In this document: in pieces, positions 1 to 8,202 of the stretch | Layout: each line of letters begins with the position of its first letter | How positions within the stretch are numbered: position 1 is the stretch's first letter | Assembly (NCBI GenBank): GCA_964410285.1 | Contig: CAYPFR010000005.1 | Location: 124,001-188,000 of the forward strand | Direction of reading: 5' to 3' | DNA from: Fretibacter sp964410285 | GTDB taxonomy: Bacteria; Pseudomonadota; Alphaproteobacteria; Caulobacterales; Maricaulaceae | DNA length: 64,000 bases | Made by a program: the position numbers and the translations under genes | Notes under the pieces: generated by a model | What the model saw: the letters and a program-made list of their open reading frames with translations, nothing else | The model's database searches: none | What the model was told of the DNA's origin: nothing

Positions 1-1760
1 ACTCGCTGGATATACGGGCCAGCGTATCGGGGCGTTACGATCTCACCCCGTCTCTCACCTTTGATGCTAACGCATCGTATGAGGGCGCAGAGTTCCTACG
101 TTCACGTTTGACCGCTGAAACCCTCGCAGAGCAAATTAGCGGTACGTTTAATCCCGATGATCTGCAAGATGAAGAAGATTTCCAGCTTGTGCCGGATACG
201 CGCCGTCTTGGAATTGATCAATTTACAATCGGCACGTCTATTCGCTTAACCCCTAACAAAACACTGGGTCTGCTCAACAATCCGGCGGCGTCTATTCGGG
301 CACAAAAGACCGTATCGGGCTTTGTTAAAGGAACCTCACAGCAGGTCACCATCGATTCCATCGGAGCAAGCGTGGCGACAAGTCTTGCCGATACGGGCGT
401 GAGTATTTCCGCAGATATCAACGCCTTTGCCCAAACCTTCGCCGATGATGCCGAGAAGGTAACGGGTAGAGGTTTCTCCGCGCGGGCCTATAAGCAATTT
501 GAGTCAGTGACAGTTCGCGCGCAATATCTAAACTCCGTTCGGGGCGACCAAAAGAAACGGGAGTCAGCGGCGCTGACGGCAACAACCCGGTCCTTTAATG
601 TCCCGCTCGGCAAAGAGGCTGGCCTGAGCGTTGCGCCGTCGGCAACTGCACTTTGGACGCCCGAAGCCACGAGCCTGAGGGCGGGAGTCATCGCCAACTT
701 TAATTCCGGGCAACTTTTGGGGCAAAAGACCCGCCTTGAGGCAAGTTTGGGCGTCTTACAATCGATTGGTAGCGGCGGCGGAAATAATAACGCGCCAAGC
801 AACCAGACGGATAAGTTCCTTAACATCACGCTGGCGCGGCGTATGCGCATTGGCAAAAATATGGCTCTTGGCTTATCATATCGCAATAACCTGGAGGGCG
901 ATCAGCGCTTTGGTTTGCAGCTTGATGGGCGTTTTGATTTCAACGAAAAACGCAAGTATAAACAGACGCTTGACGGCAGGGGTGTTCTTAAAGGTCGCGC
1001 CTTCATTGATGAAAACCGTGACGGTATCAAACAAGAGAATGAAGTTGCCGTGCCCAATGCGCTTGTCCGACTGAAGGGGACGCGCATGGCCCTTAGGACC
1101 GACAAAGGCGGGTTTTTTACAATTCAGAATATCAAGGTCGGCCTGTATGATGTGCAAATTGATGGCCGGAGCTTGCCGCTGGGCTATTCTATGGCGATGG
1201 AGGGGCAAACCCGCGTTTCTATTCATGATGGACGTATTTCCGACGTGCCAATGCCAATCGTGCAGCGCGGACAAATTCGCGGCTTCACTTTCATCGATGA
1301 AAACGCAAATGGTCAATATGAAAAGGGAGAAGAGCGGATCGATGGCGCGAGCTTGCGCTTGAACGGCGATAGCCTTGATGAAGAAGCCCGTGCGATATCT
1401 ACCAGTTTCGGGCAATATGCCTTTGATGACCTCGTGGGCGGACTTTATGAAATCACTGTTCTTGACCAGCCAAAGTTAGGCCTAAAGGCAGGCAAACCTA
1501 TAGCGATTGACCTTGATGCGCATGACAGGCTGATGGCTCGCATTGCGGTCCCCGTATTGCGGACGGCGCCGAGTGACACCCAAGTCGCAAAAACACCCGT
1601 TAAAACGGCGAGTATGCCGCGCGCGCCGCCGCAGATTAAAAAAGAACAAGACGGCTTGGCTGCGGATCATCCCGCTGCCAATCCAATTGAAAGTGCTGCC
1701 TCCACCAATGAGGGTAAGGCGCCGAAAATTGCAACGAATACCAGTGAGCCAGCCCCGTAA
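1..1760 (+). CDS. Outer-membrane beta-barrel protein with two SdrD/Cna-B-like domains (5' partial)
   Basis: The reading frame is open from base 3, so the N-terminus lies outside the window. The first ~950 bases encode alternating hydrophobic/polar strands rich in Gly, Ser, Thr and Asn, as in an outer-membrane beta-barrel. Two B-like domains follow (about 980-1260 and 1270-1530). Each opens with a calcium-loop-like motif, FIDENRDGIKQENE and FIDENANGQYEKGEE, as in SdrD-B/Cna-B repeats, and each ends in a G-LY-(D/E)-I/V strand. The last ~70 residues are a Pro/Lys/Ala-rich low-complexity tail. I infer a surface or usher-like adhesin/secretion component. Fimbrial-usher relatives can carry similar domains, but the diagnostic N-terminal half is not visible. 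A strong terminator follows directly. Confidence 0.7.
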   Translation, partial: SLDIRASVSGRYDLTPSLTFDANASYEGAEFLRSRLTAETLAEQISGTFNPDDLQDEEDFQLVPDTRRLGIDQFTIGTSIRLTPNKTLGLLNNPAASIRAQKTVSGFVKGTSQQVTIDSIGASVATSLADTGVSISADINAFAQTFADDAEKVTGRGFSARAYKQFESVTVRAQYLNSVRGDQKKRESAALTATTRSFNVPLGKEAGLSVAPSATALWTPEATSLRAGVIANFNSGQLLGQKTRLEASLGVLQSIGSGGGNNNAPSNQTDKFLNITLARRMRIGKNMALGLSYRNNLEGDQRFGLQLDGRFDFNEKRKYKQTLDGRGVLKGRAFIDENRDGIKQENEVAVPNALVRLKGTRMALRTDKGGFFTIQNIKVGLYDVQIDGRSLPLGYSMAMEGQTRVSIHDGRISDVPMPIVQRGQIRGFTFIDENANGQYEKGEERIDGASLRLNGDSLDEEARAISTSFGQYAFDDLVGGLYEITVLDQPKLGLKAGKPIAIDLDAHDRLMARIAVPVLRTAPSDTQVAKTPVKTASMPRAPPQIKKEQDGLAADHPAANPIESAASTNEGKAPKIATNTSEPAP

Positions 1761-1782
1761 AACGGGTTAGCCGCACCATAAC

Positions 1783-1811
1783 TGGCGGGCCGTCGTGCCC
1801 GCCATTTTTTT
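1783..1811 (+). terminator. Rho-independent terminator after the barrel protein gene
   Basis: A perfect 8-bp stem TGGCGGGC/GCCCGCCA (1783-1790 with 1797-1804) has the 6-base loop CGTCGT and is followed by seven T. It lies between two convergent genes and terminates the plus-strand one. Confidence 0.9.
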
Positions 1812-1837
1812 GCCTGTTTAAACCTTGCGCGGCGGCC

Positions 1838-2491
1838 TCATATGAAACGAACGCGGATAGGCTCTAGCCCCTCAATCCCGCCTGATAGTTCGTCACCCGC
1901 AATCACGGGGCCAACGCCGCTGGGCGTACCCGTATAGATTAAATCACCAGCTTTCAGGTCCATATCTTCGCTCAGGTTTTGGATAATCTCATCAACAGGC
2001 CAGATCATATCGGCAAGCGCGGCGGATTGCACAATATCACCATTTTTGCGCAATACGATATGCGCCTTGGATAAATCAACGTTTTGTGCGGGCGTAATAT
2101 TGGAGCAGGGCGCACTTTGAGAGAAGTTCTTAGCGCGCGCCCACGGACCGCCCTTAGTTTTAGCCGCCGATTGTAAATCTCTGCGTGTCATGTCAATGCC
2201 TACCCCATAACCAAAAATCGAGAGCTTTGGCCCAATCGCGACAACAAGCTCTACCTCGTAGTGCAAATTCGCCGTGTTTGGCGGATAGGGAATTTCGGCG
2301 TTGTTTCGAACAAGTGTCTCTGCGGCTTTGGTAAAAAAGACAGGTTCACTGCGTGCCGCGTCCCCTCCCATTTCCTTTACATGGTCCGCATAATTTTTTC
2401 CGACACAATAAATTCGGCGCACGGGAAAAAGTAAGTCAGTGCCGGAAATAGGCAGGCTTACAGGCTCATGAGGCGGAAATGCAAAATTCAT
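1838..2491 (-). CDS. Fumarylacetoacetate hydrolase (FAH) family protein
   Basis: The 217-residue single-domain FAH-fold protein has the size of fumarylpyruvate hydrolase/acylpyruvase relatives. Near the N-terminus is the typical YCVGKNYADHVKEMG stretch. Mid-protein is the metal-binding HYEVELVVAIG segment, with the family's E-x-E pair. Then come YGVGIDMTRRDLQ and a C-terminal GDLIYTGTPSGVGP loop that closes the active site. The family cleaves C-C bonds of 3-ketoacids with Mg2+ or Mn2+ in the cytosol. Some members instead decarboxylate oxaloacetate, so the substrate is not assigned. The gene diverges from the small ParB/Srx-like gene with about 60 bases between their starts. Confidence 0.85.
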   Translation of the reverse strand: MNFAFPPHEPVSLPISGTDLLFPVRRIYCVGKNYADHVKEMGGDAARSEPVFFTKAAETLVRNNAEIPYPPNTANLHYEVELVVAIGPKLSIFGYGVGIDMTRRDLQSAAKTKGGPWARAKNFSQSAPCSNITPAQNVDLSKAHIVLRKNGDIVQSAALADMIWPVDEIIQNLSEDMDLKAGDLIYTGTPSGVGPVIAGDELSGGIEGLEPIRVRFI

Positions 2492-2553
2492 GATTTGACG
2501 TGGACGCTCCTCTGATTTGATTCTAACCTAGCCTAAAATTGTTCGGAGTTCCA

Positions 2554-2799
2554 ATGCGTGTTATCGATGTCCCTGTAAAAGATATTTATGTGCCTGCCGC
2601 CAAGAAGAAAACATTGGAGGAGGACAAGATTTTGCCGCTGGCCGAGGATATTTTGGAGAATGGCTTGCAAAAACCGATTTACGTGAGGCAAGGGAAGGGA
2701 CGCTGGGTCTTACAAGAGGGGCTCCACAGGTTAGAGGCTATGAAACTCCTTGGTAGCGAAACGATTGAAAGCCACCAAGTGGCCGCCAGAAAGCACTAG
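2554..2799 (+). CDS. Small ParB-N/sulfiredoxin-like protein (81 aa)
   Basis: This small protein consists almost only of a ParB N-terminal/sulfiredoxin-fold domain: a VPVKDIYVP strand, an LAEDILENGLQKPIYVR helix-strand unit and the signature GLHRLEA at residues 56-62. Sulfiredoxins have a catalytic Cys in the G-C-H-R position. Here it is Leu57, so sulfiredoxin activity is not expected. True ParB proteins are several times longer and carry an HTH, which is absent. I chose the ATG at 2554 because CGGAG (2544-2548) sits five bases upstream; a TTG at 2539 also exists. It lies 34 bases before the dehalogenase gene and may be co-transcribed with it. Function unknown. Confidence 0.7.
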   Translation: MRVIDVPVKDIYVPAAKKKTLEEDKILPLAEDILENGLQKPIYVRQGKGRWVLQEGLHRLEAMKLLGSETIESHQVAARKH

Positions 2800-2833
2800 A
2801 TTTGATCAATAAAATTTGACCCCAAGGAATTAT

Positions 2834-3742
2834 ATGTCCGTTCTTCGTACGCCAGACAGTGCTTTTGAAAACCTTCCCGATTATGATTTTTCTCCAAATT
2901 ATATGGAGATAACCGATGCTGAATTAGGCGCGCTTCGCCTGCATTATGTTGATGAAGGCCCCCGGGAGGGGCGCCCTGTAATCATGATGCACGGCGAACC
3001 AAGCTGGTCTTTTCTTTACCGCAAAATGATCAAACAAACTGCGGCAGCTGGATACCGCGTCCTCGCGCCCGATTTGATTGGTTTTGGCCGATCAGATAAG
3101 CCCTCCCAACTATCGGATTACAGCTACACGAAACATGTAAAGTGGATCTCCGAGTGGTTTGAGAATATGGCGTTAAAGGATGCCGTGCTGTTTTGTCAGG
3201 ATTGGGGCGGGCTTATTGGGCTAAGGATTGCGGCCCAATATCCAAATGCCTTCGCAGCGATAATCGCTGCCAACACATTTTTACCAACGGGGGAGGGAAA
3301 ACCCTCCGAGGCTTTCGAATCATGGAAGGCTTTTTCTATCTCGGTCCCGGAATTTCCTGTCGGCGGCGTAATCAAAGGCGCAACGGTTAAAAAGTTGGGG
3401 GATGGCGTTGAATCGGCATATGACGCGCCATATCCCGACGAGAGTTATAAAGCGGGCGCGCGCATATTTCCTTCACTTGTTCCCGTGTCATCCGATATGG
3501 ATGGGGCCGCAGATAATCGCGCCGCATGGGACGTTCTACAGGCGTGGGAGAAACCTTTTCTGACATGTTTCTCAGACCAAGACCCTGTCACGGGCGGGCT
3601 GGACAAATCATTTCATAAACGCATTCCGGGTTGCGAGGGTCAGCCGCACACAACGCTAGAAGGCGGTGGACATTTCCTTCAGGAGGATTTGCCTGATGAA
3701 TTATCAGATATCATCATTCGCCTTTGCGGGAGATTATCTTGA
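2834..3742 (+). CDS. Haloalkane dehalogenase (alpha/beta hydrolase, DhlA-like subfamily I)
   Basis: The product is 302 residues, the usual length for the family. It shows the oxyanion-hole motif HGEPSW (53-58), the nucleophile elbow CQDWGG with Asp123 followed by the halide-binding Trp124, and a second candidate halide Trp at 164. The catalytic acid is probably Asp250 (FSDQDPVTGG) and the base His280 (GGGHFLQED). This pattern is that of haloalkane dehalogenases, which hydrolyse carbon-halogen bonds to an alcohol plus halide in the cytosol. The natural substrate cannot be read from sequence. ATG 2834 is preceded by AAGGA five bases upstream. Its stop lies four bases before folK, so the two are probably in one transcript. 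Confidence 0.85.
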   Translation: MSVLRTPDSAFENLPDYDFSPNYMEITDAELGALRLHYVDEGPREGRPVIMMHGEPSWSFLYRKMIKQTAAAGYRVLAPDLIGFGRSDKPSQLSDYSYTKHVKWISEWFENMALKDAVLFCQDWGGLIGLRIAAQYPNAFAAIIAANTFLPTGEGKPSEAFESWKAFSISVPEFPVGGVIKGATVKKLGDGVESAYDAPYPDESYKAGARIFPSLVPVSSDMDGAADNRAAWDVLQAWEKPFLTCFSDQDPVTGGLDKSFHKRIPGCEGQPHTTLEGGGHFLQEDLPDELSDIIIRLCGRLS

Positions 3743-3746
3743 GCTC

Positions 3747-4241
3747 ATGTCTATTTACATAGCCTTTGGCGCAAATGAGGGACGTCCCTCCGCAGCCTTT
3801 GGGAAGGCGTCTGCGCGGCTCAGTGCGCGCGGCGTCAAAATCATGGATATGTCGGGCCTATGGCAAAGCCCTGCATGGCCCAGAGGCAGCGGACAGCCTG
3901 ATTATGTCAATAGCTGCGCGCGGGTTGAATTTGGCGGAGCATCCGAGACGCTTTTAGCGATATTGCACCAGACAGAAGCCGAATTTGGGCGAATTAGAAC
4001 CACTAAAAATGCACCTCGCCCGATGGATCTGGATTTGCTTGATTTTAAAGGGCAACAGCACGCAACAATCACGATCACTCTGCCGCATCCAAGACTAATG
4101 GAGAGGGGGTTTGTATTGCTGCCGCTCTCTCAAGTCGCGCCGCATTGGTCGCATCCTGCAACGGGGGAGAGCATAGGCCTCGCGATTGCAAAGCTTCCTT
4201 TGGCAGATATTGCCCCAATGCGATACTTAGGCAAAATATAA
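3747..4241 (+). CDS. folK: 2-amino-4-hydroxy-6-hydroxymethyldihydropteridine diphosphokinase (HPPK)
   Basis: HPPK transfers pyrophosphate from ATP to 6-hydroxymethyl-7,8-dihydropterin in folate synthesis. The 164-residue protein starts with IYIAFGANEG, the family's G(S/A)N-x-G loop. It has the PRPMDLDLLDF motif, whose two Asp residues bind Mg2+, and PHPRLMERGFVLLPL near the C-terminus. All are standard HPPK signatures. The frame is open further upstream, into the dehalogenase gene, but conserved sequence begins at the ATG at 3747, four bases after the dehalogenase stop. No folP or folB lies nearby. Confidence 0.93.
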   Translation: MSIYIAFGANEGRPSAAFGKASARLSARGVKIMDMSGLWQSPAWPRGSGQPDYVNSCARVEFGGASETLLAILHQTEAEFGRIRTTKNAPRPMDLDLLDFKGQQHATITITLPHPRLMERGFVLLPLSQVAPHWSHPATGESIGLAIAKLPLADIAPMRYLGKI

Positions 4242-4304
4242 ATACGCTCATTGGATATGCTGGAAATAAATTCTACTTTTCCGAAACTGTTTATAGTCAA
4301 GCAT

Positions 4305-4336
4305 AGGCATATTATGTTAAGGATGCCTTTGTTTTT
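4305..4336 (+). terminator. Putative terminator after folK
   Basis: AGGCAT (4305-4310) pairs with ATGCCT (4323-4328) around a 12-base loop and is followed by TTGTTTTT. The stem is short and the loop large, so this is a moderate call. It lies 64 bases past the folK stop and before the aroG start. Confidence 0.45.
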
Positions 4337-4375
4337 AGATTATTCTATCTTTGCTCATTGAATGGACGATACGGC

Positions 4376-5755
4376 GTGACGAAATGGACCCCTTCAAGCT
4401 GGCGCTCAAAGCCAGCTCTGCATATTCCGGATGACTATCCGAATGCCAAGCATCTTGCTTCGGTCGAGGATACGCTGCGGGGCTATCCGCCTTTGGTATT
4501 TGCGGGCGAAGCTCGGAAGCTAAAAGCCAAACTTGCTGATGTCGCTATGGGCAATGCATTTTTGATGCAGGGCGGTGATTGCGCTGAGAGCTTTAAGGAA
4601 TTTCATCCTGATAATTTGCGCGATATGTTCCGTGTTATGATGCAAATGGCCGTTGTGCTGACTTACGGCGCGGGCAAGCCAGTGGTTAAGGTCGGCCGGA
4701 TTGCCGGGCAATTCGGTAAGCCGCGAAGCTCTGCGGTGGAAGTACGCGACGGCATTACCCTGCCTAGTTATCGAGGCGATAACATCAATGGCATGTCCTT
4801 TACCCCTGAGGCGCGCACACCGGACCCCGAGCGTCTGCTGAAGGCTTACGGTCAATCAGCGTCCACACTGAACCTGTTGCGAGCTTTTTCTTCTGGGGGT
4901 TATGCGAACCTGCGCAATATTCACAAATGGACACTTGGGTTTGTCGCCAATAGTGAAGTTTCTCAAAAATATTCCGAGCTTTGCGAAAAGATTTCTGACG
5001 CTATGGACTTTATGAAAGCCTGCGGCGTAACGCCTGAAAGCACGCCGCAAATGTCAGCGACGGAGTACTATACTAGTCATGAGGGACTTTTACTTGGTTA
5101 TGAAGAAGCCATGACCCGCATCGATAGCACCACAGGACGTTGGTATGACACCTCCGCCCATATGCTCTGGATTGGGAACCGCACGCGCCAGCTAGATCAT
5201 GCCCATGTTGAATTTATGCGAGGCATTGAAAACCCGATTGCCATGAAAGTAGGCGAGGGTCTGGGGCAGGAGGAACTTCTGGCCTTGCTCGACAAGCTTA
5301 ATCCCAAAAATGAAGCTGGCCGCATTACGCTGATCGCGCGATATGGTCACGATAAAGTCGCAAAAGGACTGCCCATTTTGGCGCGGGCGATCAAACGCGC
5401 GGGCCGTCACGTCGTCTGGTCCTGCGATCCTATGCATGGAAATACGATCAAAACAGCTACAGGCTATAAAACTCGCCCTGTTGACAATATCCTCTCGGAA
5501 GTGAAATCCTTCATGCAAATTCTGCATTCGGAAGGATGCTGGCCGGGCGGCGTTCACTTTGAGATGACCGGACAGAATGTGACGGAATGTATTGGCGGCT
5601 CAGCCCGTGAAGTCCGCGAGGAGGATTTATCCTCGCGCTATCATACGCATTGCGATCCACGTCTAAATGCCGATCAGGCGCTAGAGCTTGCCTTTTTGAT
5701 TGCAGAGGAACTGCGCAGCTATCGCCGTCAAGATGGCGCACGCCTCGCGAGCTGA
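4376..5755 (+). CDS. aroG: Class II 3-deoxy-7-phosphoheptulonate (DAHP) synthase
   Basis: This enzyme catalyses the first step of the shikimate pathway, condensing PEP and erythrose 4-phosphate. The length (459 residues) and motifs are those of the plant/actinobacterial-like class II enzyme common in alphaproteobacteria. These are an N-terminal WTPSSWR, the metal-binding-Cys motif MQGGDCAESF, KPVVKVGRIAGQFGKPRS, and a C-terminal DPMHGNTI and HFEMTGQNVTEC. I prefer the GTG at 4376, because family members begin a few residues before W-T-P-x-S-W. GGA nine bases upstream is a weak ribosome-binding site, and a TTG at 4358 is the alternative. It feeds the trp genes at 56-60 kb. Confidence 0.93.
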   Translation: MTKWTPSSWRSKPALHIPDDYPNAKHLASVEDTLRGYPPLVFAGEARKLKAKLADVAMGNAFLMQGGDCAESFKEFHPDNLRDMFRVMMQMAVVLTYGAGKPVVKVGRIAGQFGKPRSSAVEVRDGITLPSYRGDNINGMSFTPEARTPDPERLLKAYGQSASTLNLLRAFSSGGYANLRNIHKWTLGFVANSEVSQKYSELCEKISDAMDFMKACGVTPESTPQMSATEYYTSHEGLLLGYEEAMTRIDSTTGRWYDTSAHMLWIGNRTRQLDHAHVEFMRGIENPIAMKVGEGLGQEELLALLDKLNPKNEAGRITLIARYGHDKVAKGLPILARAIKRAGRHVVWSCDPMHGNTIKTATGYKTRPVDNILSEVKSFMQILHSEGCWPGGVHFEMTGQNVTECIGGSAREVREEDLSSRYHTHCDPRLNADQALELAFLIAEELRSYRRQDGARLAS

Positions 5756-5806
5756 GGTTTTTAACGCTGATATTGCAAGGGCCTACCCTATTGGTTATGC
5801 CGCCTT

Positions 5807-7069
5807 ATGTCAGTAGGGGTAAATCAAAACGAGTCGTTTAAGGCCTTTCGTCATAGTGCCTTTACACGCTATTTCTGTGCCCGTTTTTTAACGTCCTTTG
5901 CAACCCAAATCGTCTCCGTCGCTGTAGGCTGGCAGATTTATGACCAAACGCAAAATGCCGCCCTGCTTGGCTGGATTGGCCTGGTGCAGTTTCTGCCGGC
6001 GCTCTTGCTGGTGATTCCAACAGGGGTGGCCGCAGACAAAATGGGCCGGCGCCTTGTGATGGGGAGCGCGACCCTCCTTGAGTTGCTTTGCGCGCTTGCC
6101 ATTTTGGTTGTGGCCGTTTCAGACAGGTTCGAGCCCTTTCTTGTGCTTTCTGTTTTGACCTTATTTGGCATCGCGCGGGCTTTTTACACGCCGGCGTCGG
6201 CGTCGCTTGTCGTCAACCTTGTGCCGCAAGAGGATTTTGCCAATGCAGTTGGTTGGGTGACATCTTCATGGCAGCTTGCAGCTGTGTTTGGCCCCGCGGC
6301 AGGCGGGCTTCTTTATGGCTTGTCTGGGCCGATTGCCTATGGCTGCGCGGCTTTGGTTTATTGCGTTTCCACTTATCTGATTTTTTCTATCCCCAAACCC
6401 AAACAGATCATTTCTAAGGAACCCAAATCATTGGCAACGCTTATCGGAGGTTTTAGTTATATTTGGAAAGAAAAGGTAATTTTCGGCGCTATATCGCTTG
6501 ATTTGTTTGCCGTCTTGCTGGCCGGCGCTGTGGCGCTCCTGCCTATTTATGCCCGTGATATTCTCGTTCTCGGTCCAACGGGGCTCGGACTTTTGCGGGC
6601 AGCGCCGGGCATTGGTGCGGTTATTATGATTATGATCTTAACCGCCTTTCCCGTGCGAAATCATGCTGGTATTATTCTATTTGTCACGGTGGCGCTATTT
6701 GGTCTTTGCACCGCTGTATTCGGTGCCTCCAAATTAGCCTGGCTCTCTATTGTTATGCTGATACTAATCGGGGCCTTTGATATGGTTTCGGTTTATATTC
6801 GCGAAATTCTTTTACAGCTATGGACTCCTGATCATGTTCGCGGGCGGGTCAATGCGGTGAACTCTATTTTCCTCGGCGCGAGTAATGAGCTGGGTGAATT
6901 TCGCGCCGGTTTTATGGCCGCGGCCTATGGGGCCGTCTTTACGGTTGTCGCGGGCGGAGCCGCCGCAGTGGGCGTAGCGGGCATCTGGGCGCTCCTATTT
7001 CCGCAAATTCGCCAAACAAAGCGCCTTGAAATTCCAGAGGGTTTCAAAAATTCGAATAGTGACCCTTAA
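5807..7069 (+). CDS. MFS transporter, EntS-like (12 TM)
   Basis: The 420-residue protein has about twelve hydrophobic segments. Early in the protein are GWQIYDQTQNAALLGWIGL and the loop TGVAADKMGRRLV, which is the major-facilitator motif A (G-x-x-x-D-x-x-G-R-R). Its overall organisation resembles the MFS_3/enterobactin-exporter EntS family of drug and siderophore exporters in the inner membrane. The substrate is unknown, and no siderophore genes are nearby. It is followed 13 bases later by the esterase gene, so the two are probably co-transcribed. Confidence 0.85.
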   Translation: MSVGVNQNESFKAFRHSAFTRYFCARFLTSFATQIVSVAVGWQIYDQTQNAALLGWIGLVQFLPALLLVIPTGVAADKMGRRLVMGSATLLELLCALAILVVAVSDRFEPFLVLSVLTLFGIARAFYTPASASLVVNLVPQEDFANAVGWVTSSWQLAAVFGPAAGGLLYGLSGPIAYGCAALVYCVSTYLIFSIPKPKQIISKEPKSLATLIGGFSYIWKEKVIFGAISLDLFAVLLAGAVALLPIYARDILVLGPTGLGLLRAAPGIGAVIMIMILTAFPVRNHAGIILFVTVALFGLCTAVFGASKLAWLSIVMLILIGAFDMVSVYIREILLQLWTPDHVRGRVNAVNSIFLGASNELGEFRAGFMAAAYGAVFTVVAGGAAAVGVAGIWALLFPQIRQTKRLEIPEGFKNSNSDP

Positions 7070-7082
7070 TCTTATTTGACAC

Positions 7083-8003
7083 ATGCGCGCCGTCGAGGCA
7101 CGAAGCCTCATGGTAAGTTTAGCTGGTCGTTTCTTTAATTGGTATTTCACTCGAATTGGGTTCAAAAACGGGATGGCTAAGGATATTCGGCATGGAAATG
7201 ATCGCGCAGCAGTGCCGACGTCGAAGATCATGGCCCAAAATGCCGTTGATAAAGAGATTTTCAACGGGCGAAACATCTGGACGCTCCATCCTAAAGGGAA
7301 AAAGCAAACTACGCCGAAAGTTGTCATTTTGTTTTATCACGGCGGGGCCTATTTTTATGATATTTTGAAAGAGCACTATCCGCCATGGGCGCGGATCGCG
7401 AATATCTCCGGCGCCGCTGTTGTGCTTCCCAGCTATCCGCTCACGCCAAAAGCGTCGGCCTTGGAGATCACGGATTGGGCTTTGGCCTGTTATCATCATA
7501 TCAAAGCGAAATACCCCAACAGTAAAATCATCATTGGCGGCGATAGTGCGGGGGGAGGGCTAGCATTACAAGTTTGTCAGCGCATAGCGCAATCGAAAGC
7601 CGCGCCTGCGGATCATCTTCTGCTTTGGTCGCCATGGGCAGATGTGAGCCGCGACAACCCCGCACTTGAGGCGCAAGACAAGCACTCTGTGATAATCGGG
7701 CTAAAAGGGTCTCAAGCCGCATCTGATTTATACCGCGGCGATCTAGATCCGCGCGACCCCCGGATCAGCCCTATTTACGCTGATTTATCCGGGCTGCCGC
7801 CAATTACGATTGTGACGGGCAGCCGAGATTTGCTGCATCCCGATATCCTGCGCCTCGCTGATGCCCTTCGCGCGGCGGGAGCGATCCACGACATTCATAT
7901 CTGGCCAGAGCAAAATCACTATTTTATGTATCTTCCGCAGCCAGAGGCAAAGGCCGTCGCAAAGCAAACGGCGCGCCTAGTGGAGCATTTGCGGGCGAAT
8001 TAG
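7083..8003 (+). CDS. Alpha/beta hydrolase, hormone-sensitive-lipase (HSL) type
   Basis: The 306-residue protein carries the HSL-family oxyanion motif FYHGGAY (canonical H-G-G-G/A) and about 75 residues later the nucleophile motif GGDSAGGG. A catalytic Asp is probable in TGSRDLLHPD, and a His in EQNHYF near the C-terminus. Members hydrolyse short-chain esters or lactones. No signal peptide is visible, so it is probably cytosolic. Start ATG 7083 lies 13 bases downstream of the MFS gene. Exact substrate unknown. Confidence 0.85.
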   Translation: MRAVEARSLMVSLAGRFFNWYFTRIGFKNGMAKDIRHGNDRAAVPTSKIMAQNAVDKEIFNGRNIWTLHPKGKKQTTPKVVILFYHGGAYFYDILKEHYPPWARIANISGAAVVLPSYPLTPKASALEITDWALACYHHIKAKYPNSKIIIGGDSAGGGLALQVCQRIAQSKAAPADHLLLWSPWADVSRDNPALEAQDKHSVIIGLKGSQAASDLYRGDLDPRDPRISPIYADLSGLPPITIVTGSRDLLHPDILRLADALRAAGAIHDIHIWPEQNHYFMYLPQPEAKAVAKQTARLVEHLRAN

Positions 8004-8004
8004 C

Positions 8005-8032
8005 TTGCACCCTCCTTGCGAAACCGGTGCAA
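8005..8032 (+). terminator. Possible stem-loop after the esterase gene
   Basis: TTGCACC (8005-8011) is exactly complementary to GGTGCAA (8026-8032) across a 14-base loop, immediately after the stop codon. There is no T-run, so if it terminates transcription it is weak or Rho-assisted. Confidence 0.3.
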
Positions 8033-8133
8033 ATAAGCCCCAATTGCAAATCACTCGCAACTAGCTGAAATTGCGGCAATTTGCTCGTTTTATCCCTCAA
8101 TTCGCCATTGCAATAGAGGGGCCTCCCGACTAG

Positions 8134-8185
8134 TTTCCGCGCGTATCCGCCACCGCTGCGTGAGTCCTTTTTCCTCGCGCGGAAA
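8134..8185 (+). promoter_or_regulatory. Perfect 10-bp inverted repeat in the nuo leader
   Basis: TTTCCGCGCG (8134-8143) and CGCGCGGAAA (8176-8185) are exactly complementary, with 32 bases between them. The second arm ends 17 bases before the nuoA ATG, so an RNA hairpin would sit beside the ribosome-binding region. It could also be a protein operator. The rest of the 8004-8202 gap has no other convincing motif, and the nuo promoter was not pinned down. Confidence 0.45.
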
Positions 8186-8202
8186 AAAAGCAAAGAGCTA
8201 CT

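Noticed and set aside
876..1415. Long open frame on the minus strand under the barrel protein gene (similar cases at 9916-10524 and 36520-37053)
   Set aside because: These lie opposite strongly coding plus-strand genes, have no recognisable domains, and have low-complexity or basic compositions typical of antisense shadows.
2541..2551. GTTC-GGA-GTTC just before the ParB/Srx-like gene as a LexA box
   Set aside because: The spacing is three bases, not seven, so it does not match the alphaproteobacterial operator.
2554..2799. Chromosome-partitioning ParB
   Set aside because: At 81 residues it lacks the HTH and dimerisation domains, and no parA or parS-like cluster is adjacent.
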